From an uncultured Eubacteriales bacterium (GTDB taxonomy: Bacteria > Bacillota > Clostridia > Oscillospirales > Acutalibacteraceae), in the NCBI GenBank assembly GCA_958417225.1, contig CATZCM010000023.1, positions 1 through 25,302 of the forward strand: 25,302 bases of DNA, in the 5' to 3' direction. Made by a program: the position numbers and the translations under genes. Position 1 is the first letter of the stretch. Every line of letters starts with the position of its first letter. This document shows positions 7,684 through 15,275 of the stretch, piece after piece. The notes beneath the pieces were generated by a model. It searched no databases. It had not been told where the DNA came from and was given only the letters and a program-made list of their open reading frames with translations.

Positions 7684-7881
7684 TTGTTGTTTATTTTTGG
7701 GGACTAAACATTGTGTGAGTGTTTTTAATTTTGCTATGTGTCTTTAATTATAGATTTTTTTAGTTTATGGTGCTTAATAAAGGTGGGAGTATTCATCAAT
7801 CTCCAAATTATTGTTTTCACAGATATAAAAAGAGTGATAGTTACATTGTTTTAATGTATTTTACAACTATAACGTGTTTTA
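7684..7881. other. A+T-rich gap before the Sel1 cluster
   Basis: About 200 bases between the pgi operon and the promoter of the first Sel1 gene. I see no gene and no clear rho-independent terminator. Confidence 0.5.
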
Positions 7882-7910
7882 TTGTACTTCGTGGATAATT
7901 ATGTTATAAC
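7882..7910 (+). promoter_or_regulatory. Promoter of the first Sel1 gene
   Basis: TTGTAC (7882-7887), a 17-bp spacer and TATAAC (7905-7910) lie 83 nt before the ATG at 7994, giving a leader of about 75 nt ending in a GGGAG ribosome site. Confidence 0.5.
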
Positions 7911-7993
7911 ATAAAAAATATGTGTTTTGCAAAGTGGTCGTGTAAACAAAACCCTAATTTGCTATTTTGCGTGTTAAGTAGGGAGATAAAAAG

Positions 7994-9331
7994 ATGAGGT
8001 TATTAAAAAGGGTGATATCAATTGCGATATTGGCGTTGATGTTGTCAATTACAGTAATGGCAATGGACGAAAGGAAACCGGAAAAAGTTGGAGTAGTATC
8101 TAAGAATAGTAGGAATAAAATAGATTTATTAATTTGTGAGGTTAATGATGGGAATGCTGATGCAATGTATAATTTAGGACTGCGTTATGAGAAGGGGAGA
8201 GGTGTACCTGAAAACAAAGCCAAAGCAATAGAATTGTATAGAGAGGCTGCGGCAAAGGAAAATTCAAATGCTATTGCTAGGTTAGGACTTTGTTATGAAC
8301 TTGGTATAGGATTAGAGAAAAATGTTGATGAGGCGGTAAGATTATGGCATCAAGCGGGTGAACTAAAAAATTCATTTGCTATGTGTAAATTGGGAAGTTG
8401 TTATGAGACGGGATTAGGAGTGAAAAAAGATGTTGTAAAGGCGGCGGAGTGGTATGAAAAAGCGGCTCAAAAAGGCGATGTGGAAGCGATGTATAAATTA
8501 GGATTGTGTTATGCAAATGGTGTAGGGGTTCTAAAAGATGATGCAAAGGCAACCATATGGCGTAATAGGGCATTAGAAAGAGGCTTTAAATATCCAAACG
8601 TTGATTTAAGAACTTATTCCCAAGTTATAGATGATATATTTAGTTTGATGAAAAATCCGTCAAACAAATCTATTATGGACAAGATTAAAAATTATTATGA
8701 AAAAGTTGATTTAAAGCTAAAATTACTTATCGTTAAACATTTAATTTTTTTGAAAAATATGGGCCATCAAGATGCAATTAATGCTTTGAATGAATTAAGG
8801 CCAGATATTAAACAAAATTGTTGCCCTGTTGAATGTATTGTTGATGGGGAACTTGATCCGGAAAAAATAGAAAAATTGTTTGCTGAAAAAAAATCTTTAG
8901 ATTTAGAGTATGCAAAGTATATAGATGATTTGTCAGAATCAAGTAGTGGAAAAGAAGAAAATAATGTGTGTGAACGCAAATTAGAGGATTATTTTGTAAT
9001 TTCATCTAGTTTAGTGAGAAATAAAGATTTACTGTTTTCACCTAAATTTTTAATCAAACGAATTTGGCGTCATTGGAAGCATTGTAGTGTTGTGTCAGAA
9101 GGATGGAAAATACATGTATCTGCCCAACCAAGTAGTGCATTAAAGATTGCGAAAATTGCAGTTCCAATTTTACAAAAATATGATGTTCCATTTAAGATTT
9201 GTGAAAGTTTAGATGCGCTTCGTGTGCTTAATTTGACACCAATATATCCGAATTTGTCAGAAACACAGGCGGGTAAGTTTATTGCAATATATCCGGAAAC
9301 TGATGATGATTCAGCTAAATTAGTTAAATAA
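7994..9331 (+). CDS. Secreted Sel1-repeat protein with LanKC-type phospho-lyase-like domain (ends at premature TAA)
   Basis: 445 residues as read. Residues 1-23 form a signal peptide (MRLLKRVISIAILALMLSIT, then VMA). Residues 54-197 hold four Sel1 repeats of exactly 36 residues (for example LGLCYELGIGLEKNVDEA). A helical linker follows. From about residue 333 the protein resembles the N-terminal domain of class III lanthipeptide synthetases (LanKC/RamC): YFVISSSLV, RIWRHWKHC, then GWKIHVSAQPSSA (370-382), VPFKICESLDALRVLNL and GKFIAIYPETDDD. K372-x-H374 and K401 are spaced as the catalytic K-x-H and Lys of OspF/SpvC-like phosphothreonine lyases (27 residues here from His to Lys, about 30 in SpvC). 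TAA at 9329-9331 cuts the domain before its Arg-containing C-terminal part, which continues in frame. A GGGAG site lies 8 nt before the ATG. Function is unknown; export suggests action outside the cytoplasm. Confidence 0.75.
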   Translation: MRLLKRVISIAILALMLSITVMAMDERKPEKVGVVSKNSRNKIDLLICEVNDGNADAMYNLGLRYEKGRGVPENKAKAIELYREAAAKENSNAIARLGLCYELGIGLEKNVDEAVRLWHQAGELKNSFAMCKLGSCYETGLGVKKDVVKAAEWYEKAAQKGDVEAMYKLGLCYANGVGVLKDDAKATIWRNRALERGFKYPNVDLRTYSQVIDDIFSLMKNPSNKSIMDKIKNYYEKVDLKLKLLIVKHLIFLKNMGHQDAINALNELRPDIKQNCCPVECIVDGELDPEKIEKLFAEKKSLDLEYAKYIDDLSESSSGKEENNVCERKLEDYFVISSSLVRNKDLLFSPKFLIKRIWRHWKHCSVVSEGWKIHVSAQPSSALKIAKIAVPILQKYDVPFKICESLDALRVLNLTPIYPNLSETQAGKFIAIYPETDDDSAKLVK

Positions 9332-9703
9332 TTAGATGAAGCTTTTGCTCAAGCTATCGATGCAGGAAAACTTCGTTCATTTGATTTTTGTGAACTTATT
9401 GGTGATGCGATGATAGGAGAGTCTGGTGCAGTGTATTCTAGGTATGGCCAATATTTAACGTCTTCAAATATTGTAGATGAAAGAAGATTACCTGTGATTT
9501 TTAGAGAAGAATTTGGAATGCCGAAAGAATCTCCTTTTGGAGGAATGAATATAAGATTTTTAGGAGAAAATTTGCCTGTTGCTGATTGTGGTTCTTGGAC
9601 GAAAGATACAAGGTTATTGAGTGGAAACTTGATATTGAGTGAAAGAGATAGAATGTTAGCAATACAATCAAGTTTAACAGAATCACATAATAGCTTTCAA
9701 TAG
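9332..9703 (+). pseudogene. In-frame continuation of the lyase-like domain after TAA
   Basis: The same reading frame stays open for 123 codons after the TAA. It begins LDEAFAQAIDAGKLRSFDFC and includes ESGAVYSRYGQYLTSSNIVD followed by ERRLPVIFREEF. This matches the LanKC N-domain segment where a Y-x-RYG motif (R483 if TAA is counted as one codon) and the following VDE-type strand are conserved. Without the TAA the gene would encode 569 residues ending at 9703. An internal ATG at 9410 gives only a fragment. Either a nonsense mutation, a sequencing error or readthrough explains it; the first is the default. Confidence 0.8.
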
Positions 9704-9725
9704 AAGTAATTAAGAAATTTTTAAT

Positions 9726-9768
9726 ACGCAGTTTACAGCTTTTTATTTGTTAAAGTTGTAAGCTGCGT
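9726..9768 (+). terminator. Hairpin after the Sel1-lyase gene
   Basis: ACGCAGTTTACAGC (9726-9739) pairs with GTTGTAAGCTGCGT (9755-9768), with two G-U pairs, and is followed by a weak T-rich stretch. Its position just after the 9703 stop supports the longer ORF being the original gene end. Confidence 0.6.
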
Positions 9769-10397
9769 TTGTGTTAAATTGCACAAATGAAAAGATTGTG
9801 TGATGATTTTTTTGATTTAGCAAAGGTAGATGTGAAAGTTGTTCCTTTGTGGATGAGCTATTATGGAGAGATTTTATATGCAGTAATGTGAGAAGTTTAT
9901 TAATTTATTTATGGAATTTAAATGGTTATATTAGTAATTTCAGTGATTGGTTTTTATTTTTTGAAATTATGAGGATTGTATGAGTGTTATTAATTGTTTT
10001 TAAATTTGTATGTTATAGAAAAAAACAGAAAAATTCAAAAATAGTTGGATTTTATAAATTTAACATCAATTGTAGTTGCTGTCTGGGAGGATATACTTGC
10101 CCATAACTTTTTGGGACATATTTGAAATTTGAAGATTTAGCGGAAATTTGCATGAGCTTACAAGGAAATCAGTGAAGTTTTATATTTGATTTTTGCAGCT
10201 TTTTTATTTATAATTGCCTAATTTTTTTATACTTGCATTTCATACGCTGCATTGGTATAATATTTAAGGGCTCATGATTTCCTTTCTTTGATTTGAAAAA
10301 TACGTATTTGTTAGATTAAAATTAGTACATTGAAAGGATATAATAATCTCATTTTTGTTTAGTAAAACCAATATTATGTAGAGGAGAAAAAGTAGGT
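9769..10397. other. Long A+T-rich intergenic region
   Basis: No convincing gene. An open stretch at 9788-9889 (MKRLCDDFFDLAKVDVKVVP and a few more residues) has gene-like codons but no ribosome site or known family; it may be a remnant. The rest contains stops in all frames and poly-A/T runs. A TATAAT lies at about 10340 before the next gene, without a good -35. Confidence 0.4.
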
Positions 10398-11375
10398 ATG
10401 TTAAAAAAATTGCTAACAATTGTAGTATTAGCATCAATGCTGTCAGGAACGGTAATGGCAAGTGATGATGAAATGGAGAGAACTTCGGATACACAAGGAA
10501 GTGCAAGAAAAAAGGCAAGGGTAGTGACAGATGCTGTAGATGCAACATTACAAAGAAATCAAAATGTTGATAATTCATATCATCAAGATGAAGCAATATC
10601 AGTAGAGGCATTATGTATGTTAAAAAGAGGTGAGAAGAGAAAAGATTTAAGTGAAGAAGTAAAGTCGCATCAACAACAAGCTAAGTATTTGAAAGATTTG
10701 GAAACAATGTATAATTTAGGTGTATGCTATATGAATGGAACAGGAGTGAATCAAGATTTTGCAAAAGGATTTGAGCTGTTTAAGCAAGCAGCAGAAAAAG
10801 GTCATGAAGGAGCAATGCGTAGATTAGGTTGGGTGTGTATAAATGGAAGATTTGTGAAAAAAGATGAAGTAAAATCTACAGGATGGGTGAGAGTACGTGC
10901 AAGTACGGGGTCAGATTTGCAAAGAGAAGCTGATGAAGCAAAAGAGATAATAAAAATAGAGACGTTTAGATGTTATTTGGAAAGGGCACGTAAAGAAGAT
11001 AAAGAAGCGATGAATTATCTAGGGTGGTGCTATATGCTTGGCAAAGGAATAGAAGGTAATGCTGATGTGGCTTACGTATGGTGGAATAAAGCTGTAAATT
11101 TAGGAAGTGTGGAGGCATTAAATAGTTTAGGTTTGTGTTACTTGTGTGGAATAGGAAAGGATCTAGATAAAGTACAGGCAGTAAAGTATTTTACGGATGC
11201 AGCAAAAAAAGGAAGTACAAAGGCAATGAATAATCTAGGTTGGTGTTTTGAGACTGGTACAGGAATAGTTCAAGACGAACGAAAGGCGGTGTATTGGTAT
11301 CAGAAGGCGGTGAGTTTAGGAAATGTAGACGCAAAAGGCAATTTAGATAGTTTAAAAATAAGAATAATGCAATGA
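10398..11375 (+). CDS. Secreted Sel1-repeat protein
   Basis: 325 residues. Signal peptide 1-21 (MLKKLLTIVVLASMLSGTVM, cleaved after A21) is closely related to those of the flanking Sel1 genes. A charged segment contains RKKARVVTDAVDA, shared with the third gene as a basic patch plus TDAVDA-x-LQ. Then come about five Sel1 repeats, such as MYNLGVCYMNGTGVNQDFAK, the second degenerate and interrupted by an insertion around residues 150-190. Later repeats (MNYLGWCYMLGKGIEGNADV and MNNLGWCFETGTG) are regular. Sel1 repeats are alpha-solenoid, TPR-like scaffolds for protein binding; no catalytic domain is seen. The start has GAGGAG upstream at usual spacing. The partner and the place of action are unknown; export from the cytoplasm is inferred from the signal peptide. 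Confidence 0.85.
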   Translation: MLKKLLTIVVLASMLSGTVMASDDEMERTSDTQGSARKKARVVTDAVDATLQRNQNVDNSYHQDEAISVEALCMLKRGEKRKDLSEEVKSHQQQAKYLKDLETMYNLGVCYMNGTGVNQDFAKGFELFKQAAEKGHEGAMRRLGWVCINGRFVKKDEVKSTGWVRVRASTGSDLQREADEAKEIIKIETFRCYLERARKEDKEAMNYLGWCYMLGKGIEGNADVAYVWWNKAVNLGSVEALNSLGLCYLCGIGKDLDKVQAVKYFTDAAKKGSTKAMNNLGWCFETGTGIVQDERKAVYWYQKAVSLGNVDAKGNLDSLKIRIMQ

Positions 11376-11788
11376 ATTTAAACTAACCCGGGATATTTTC
11401 GTAATGTTTTGCAGATCTTTAGCGAGTATGTGTTTGAAAATGGTTTGTATAGGAAATGAGGTTATTAACTGAAAAATCAATGAGATTCAAAATTTCTAAA
11501 TATTGATTACTTATCTAAATGTTGAAGGTAAGATAGTAGCATTAGGTGACCTGTATTTCCAAATGAAAGTCTGTTACATGATTATATTATATAGGGTGGA
11601 TTATCTGTTTGGTTTATTAGTTAGAAGATGTTCGTTTTTTTTGAAAATGTCAACCAAGATGATTTAACTGAGATGCTATGAATCTGTGAACATTTGAGGG
11701 GAAGTGGTCTTTAATATACTTAAGTTTTACCTAGGAGCAGTTTTACAAATTTAAATTAAATAGTATTTTACATATAAGGAGAATGACA
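11376..11788. other. A+T-rich intergenic region
   Basis: About 410 bases with no ORF of note, no RNA gene and no strong terminator. It carries the leader of the third Sel1 gene, including AGGAG at 11777-11781. Confidence 0.5.
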
Positions 11789-13555
11789 ATGATAAAGAAT
11801 ATAAAAAAAATGATAACAATTGTAATGCTGGCATCAATGTTGCCAAAAACAGTAATGGCAAACGGGGATGGAATGAAAAGAGGTTTAGATGCACAAGAAA
11901 GTCAAGGATGTGAAAGAAAAAGGGCAAGAGAGGCAACAGATGCTGTAGATGCAATGTTACAAAGCTTTCAAAATCAGGAAGCTTTAAGTGAAAAAGTAAA
12001 GTTATATCGACAGCAAGTAGAGAGCATGAAAGATCCAAAAGCAATGTGCAAATTAGGTGAGTGCCTATTTAATGGCAATGGAATAAAACAAGATGTAAGT
12101 GAAGCAGTAAAATGGTTTAGTGAGGCTGAAAAGTTAGGAAATGCGGAAGCAACAGGAAATTTAGGTGTATGTTATATGACTGGAAAAGGGGTAACAAAAG
12201 ATGAAAAAAAGGCTGCAGAGTATTTTCAGAGGGCAGTAGAGCAAGGAAATGCAAGGACACTGTGCAATTTAGGATTATGCTATATTAAGGGAGATGGAGT
12301 TGAAAAAGATGATAGTAAAGCTGTAAAGTGTTTTCAAGATGCAGAAAAATTGGGAATTGTAGATGCTATGACCTTTTTAGGTTCGTGTTATATGGCTGGG
12401 CAAGGAGTAGCACAGGATTGTAGTAAAGGAATAGAGTTATGGAAGAAAGCAGCGGAAAAAGGAAATTCAAGGGCAATGTGTTTTTTAGGATTATGTTATA
12501 TGAATGGAAAAGGAGTAACAAAAGATATTAGTCAGGCTTTAGAGTGTTTTCGAAATGCAGAAAGGTTAGGAAATGTAGATGCTATGACTTTTTTAGGTTC
12601 GTGTTATATGGATGGTTTAGGAGTAGCACAGGATCGTAGTAAAGGAATAGAGTTATGGAAGAAAGCAGCAGAAAAAGGTAATTCAAGGGCAATGTGTAAT
12701 TTGGGATTATGTTATATGAAAGGATATGGAGTAACAGAAGATGTTAGTCAGGCTGTAAGATGTTTTCAAAATGCAGAAAAATTAGGAAGTGTGGATGCTG
12801 TAACTTTTTTAGGTTTATGTTATATGGAGGGTATAGGAGCAGCACAGGATTGTAGTAAAGGGATAGAGTTGTTGAAGCAAGCAGCAGAAAAAGGAAATAC
12901 GGAAGCAATGCTGAGGTTAGGTTTGAGTTATATGAACGGAAAGGGTGTAGTACGGGATTGTAGTAAAGGGATAGAGTTGTTGAAGCAAGCAGCGGAAAAA
13001 GGAAATACGGAAGCGATGCGGAACTTAGGGTTAAGTTATATGAACAGAGAAAGAGGAGCGCAGGATTATAGTAAAGCTATAAAGCTGTTGGAACAAGCAG
13101 CAGAAGGAGGAAATGTGAAAGCAATGCAGAACTTAGTTTGGTGTTATATGATTGGAATTGGAGTAGAACAGGATGATAGTAAAGCGATGAAATGGTGGAG
13201 CCAGGTAGTAGAAAAAGGAAATGTGGAAACTACGCAGGATTTAAGTTGGAGTTATGTGGCTGAAAAAAGAGTAGCACAGGATTATAGTAAAAGGGTAGAG
13301 TTGTTGAAACAAGCAGCAGAAAAGGGAAACGCAGAAGCAATGAAAAATTTAGGTGTGTGCTATATGAAAGGAGTAGGAGTAGCAGTAGATAAGAAAAGGG
13401 CTGTAGAGTATTTTCAGAGAGCAGCAGATAGAGGAAATGTAGAGGCAATGAATAATTTGGGGGTATGCTATATAGAAGGAGAAGGGGTAGAAGTAAACGA
13501 GGAAAAGGCTGCAGAGTATTTTCAGGCAGCAACAGATAGAGAAATGTTGCTGTAA
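11789..13555 (+). CDS. Large secreted Sel1-repeat protein, 14 repeats, frameshifted 3' end
   Basis: 588 residues from ATG 11789. The ATG at 11783 lies only 1 nt after the AGGAG site, so the later one is preferred. A signal peptide ends in VMA at residue 24. A charged segment with ERKRAREATDAVDA, like the second gene, precedes 14 Sel1 repeats, each exactly 36 residues (108 bp), covering 12035-13546. A typical unit is VDAMTFLGSCYMAGQGVAQD. Repeats 4-5 and 6-7 are near-identical pairs, and 8 and 9 share SKGIELLKQAAEKGNTEAM, so the array has grown by recent duplication. The last codons (DREMLL) are out of frame with a further repeat encoded downstream. No enzymatic domain is visible. It is probably an exported protein-interaction scaffold; a host- or neighbour-directed role is possible but unproven. 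Confidence 0.85.
   Translation: MIKNIKKMITIVMLASMLPKTVMANGDGMKRGLDAQESQGCERKRAREATDAVDAMLQSFQNQEALSEKVKLYRQQVESMKDPKAMCKLGECLFNGNGIKQDVSEAVKWFSEAEKLGNAEATGNLGVCYMTGKGVTKDEKKAAEYFQRAVEQGNARTLCNLGLCYIKGDGVEKDDSKAVKCFQDAEKLGIVDAMTFLGSCYMAGQGVAQDCSKGIELWKKAAEKGNSRAMCFLGLCYMNGKGVTKDISQALECFRNAERLGNVDAMTFLGSCYMDGLGVAQDRSKGIELWKKAAEKGNSRAMCNLGLCYMKGYGVTEDVSQAVRCFQNAEKLGSVDAVTFLGLCYMEGIGAAQDCSKGIELLKQAAEKGNTEAMLRLGLSYMNGKGVVRDCSKGIELLKQAAEKGNTEAMRNLGLSYMNRERGAQDYSKAIKLLEQAAEGGNVKAMQNLVWCYMIGIGVEQDDSKAMKWWSQVVEKGNVETTQDLSWSYVAEKRVAQDYSKRVELLKQAAEKGNAEAMKNLGVCYMKGVGVAVDKKRAVEYFQRAADRGNVEAMNNLGVCYIEGEGVEVNEEKAAEYFQAATDREMLL
12359..12790 (+). repeat. Tandem 216-bp duplication (two Sel1 units each)
   Basis: 12359-12574 and 12575-12790 are near-identical. 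Both read VDAMTFLGSCYM, GVAQD, SKGIELWKKAAEKGNSRAMC and then a second unit with SQA and an RC/EC-F-x-NAE ending. Each block equals two 36-residue Sel1 units, so unequal exchange would add or remove 72 residues without a frameshift. Confidence 0.85.
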
Positions 13556-13641
13556 TAAATTTAGCAGTATACTATATAAATGGAAGTAGTCCATCGAAAT
13601 TTACTGTTTCTAATGTTGAAATAGAAATACTGTTAGAGTAG
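13541..13641 (+). pseudogene. Frameshifted 3' tail of the third Sel1 gene
   Basis: Adding one G to GATAGAGAAATG, restoring the DRGN seen at the ends of other repeats, gives NVAVINLAVYYINGSS and runs to TAG at 13639-13641. This is a fifteenth, degenerate Sel1 unit plus a short tail. The present TAA at 13553-13555 is therefore the result of a 1-nt deletion. Confidence 0.75.
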
Positions 13642-13960
13642 AGAAGATAGTGACGTAACCTGCATAGTATGCAGAGTTGAAATTCTTTTGATTTATAGCC
13701 AAAACATTAGAAAATCTTTTTTGTCGCCGTATATACGAAGTTTGCATCATATTTATTTGACCAAAATAAAATCAGATTTTGAATTTTTAAAAGTGTGTTG
13801 TGAAAGTTACGTAAAAAACATCATATACAAGTGTTTTGATTTAACTACTGTGAATATAATGAACATAGAGGTGAAATAATGGTCTGTGATAAAAAGGTCA
13901 TGAAAAACTAAATAATTAGTATTGCATTAAATTTTCGATATATGAACAGACTTAATTGAT
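13642..13960. other. A+T-rich intergenic region
   Basis: About 320 bases. A 63-codon plus-strand ORF at 13688-13879 has no ribosome site and no recognisable features; I treat it as chance. No terminator or RNA gene is evident. Confidence 0.45.
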
Positions 13961-15184
13961 ATGGCTAGAGTAATACCATTTCAGGCACTACGGGCTGATG
14001 TGAACAAAGTAGATAAAATTGCGGCATTACCATATGATGTGTACAATTTGGAAGAGGCTCGTAATATAGTAAAATCCAATTCACTTTCCTTTTTACAAGT
14101 AGATAAACCAGATATTTTTTGTAGTGATGATCAGATATTGGATTCGTATAACGTAGCAAAAAATTTTTTATACCGTTATTTAAGTGATGGGCTATTTGTA
14201 CGCGAAAACAAAAGGTGTTATTATATATACGAACTTACAATGAATGATCATGTCCAAACAGGAGTAGTAGGTTGTGTGTCAATAGATGATTATATTAATG
14301 GGGTCGTTAGGACTCATGAAAGTACACGTATAGATAAAGAACAAGATAGAATTAATCATGTGAGGACTTGTTCAGCTCAAACTGGCCCGATCTTTATGAT
14401 TTACCGTGCTGAGGAAAAAATAAAAAAAATAATTAAACACATAAAAATAGGTCCTTCTTTATATGATTTTAAGTCAAATGATGGGGTGCGACATAGAGTG
14501 TGGAAAGTGGACAATGAAAGAGAAATATTATTTCTACAGATATGTTTTAATGGCATAAAAAAAATTTATATTGCAGATGGACACCATAGAGCGGCTGCTG
14601 CGGTAAAAGTTGGTCTTGAAAGGAGAAATTTATCAAATAAAAAAGATTTTGATGAGAGTTCGGATTATTTTATGTCGGTGTTGTTTCCGGACGATGAGGT
14701 GAAGGTTTTTCCGTACAACAGGATAATAAGGGATACCCAAGAGTTTTCATGTGATGATATAATAGATGGTTTGAATAAAAATTTTATAGTTGAAAAGGTA
14801 AATGAACCATATGTGCCGAACACTAAAGGATCATTTGGTATGTATTTAAGTGGGAAATGGTATCGATTTACGTTTAAAAATAACATTTTTCATGATAATG
14901 TGCTTGATATGCTTGATGTTTCAATCCTGCAAAAATATGTGTTTTTAGAGATTTTTGGGGTAACTGATATGAGAAACGATCAAAGAATGAATTTTGTTAG
15001 TGGGGCACATGGTATTGATGTACTTGAAAAAAAGACAAATGATTTAAATGGTGTAGGTTTTGCGATGAAGTCGATAGAAATTGATGATATAATGAATGTA
15101 GCGGATGCAGGGTTATGTATGCCTCCAAAATCTACTTGGTTTGAACCAAAGCTTAGAAGTGGAATGTTTGTGCATTTAATATAA
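13961..15184 (+). CDS. DUF1015 family protein
   Basis: 407 residues, normal length for the DUF1015 (YbbB-unrelated, SpoOJ/ParB-like fold) family of uncharacterised proteins. The N-terminus is typical: MARVIPFQALRADVNKV, AALPYDVYNLEEAR, LSFLQVDKPDI. The conserved core DGHHRAAAAVKVGLERR begins at D206, with MSVLFPDDEVKVFPYNRII following; the DGHHR motif is the family hallmark and suggests nucleotide or phosphate chemistry. No signal peptide or membrane segment is present. No clear Shine-Dalgarno precedes the ATG. In many Clostridia such genes lie near serine or D-3-phosphoglycerate metabolism; here the neighbours are Sel1 and PBP genes, so context gives no help. The family is certain, the function unknown. 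Confidence 0.9.
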   Translation: MARVIPFQALRADVNKVDKIAALPYDVYNLEEARNIVKSNSLSFLQVDKPDIFCSDDQILDSYNVAKNFLYRYLSDGLFVRENKRCYYIYELTMNDHVQTGVVGCVSIDDYINGVVRTHESTRIDKEQDRINHVRTCSAQTGPIFMIYRAEEKIKKIIKHIKIGPSLYDFKSNDGVRHRVWKVDNEREILFLQICFNGIKKIYIADGHHRAAAAVKVGLERRNLSNKKDFDESSDYFMSVLFPDDEVKVFPYNRIIRDTQEFSCDDIIDGLNKNFIVEKVNEPYVPNTKGSFGMYLSGKWYRFTFKNNIFHDNVLDMLDVSILQKYVFLEIFGVTDMRNDQRMNFVSGAHGIDVLEKKTNDLNGVGFAMKSIEIDDIMNVADAGLCMPPKSTWFEPKLRSGMFVHLI

Positions 15185-15275
15185 TTGTTACTTGAGAAGT
15201 AAAATGTAGTGAAAAAGTTATTGCGGTATACATGTTATGGAATTTTTTAGGTATACTAAATGTGAGGTGACGTGT

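Noticed and set aside
8379..8573. Minus-strand ORFs inside the Sel1 genes (for example also at 10264-10611, 11751-12044 and 13230-13532)
   Set aside because: They are low-complexity Leu/His/Pro-rich antisense shadows of repeat-coding DNA, with no ribosome sites.
7994..9703. Lanthipeptide biosynthesis cluster
   Set aside because: Only the lyase-like domain is present; there is no kinase, no cyclase, no precursor peptide and no dedicated exporter in the flanking 25 kb.
13688..13879. 63-codon ORF in the gap before the DUF1015 gene
   Set aside because: No ribosome site, no recognisable motif, and composition like the surrounding intergenic DNA.
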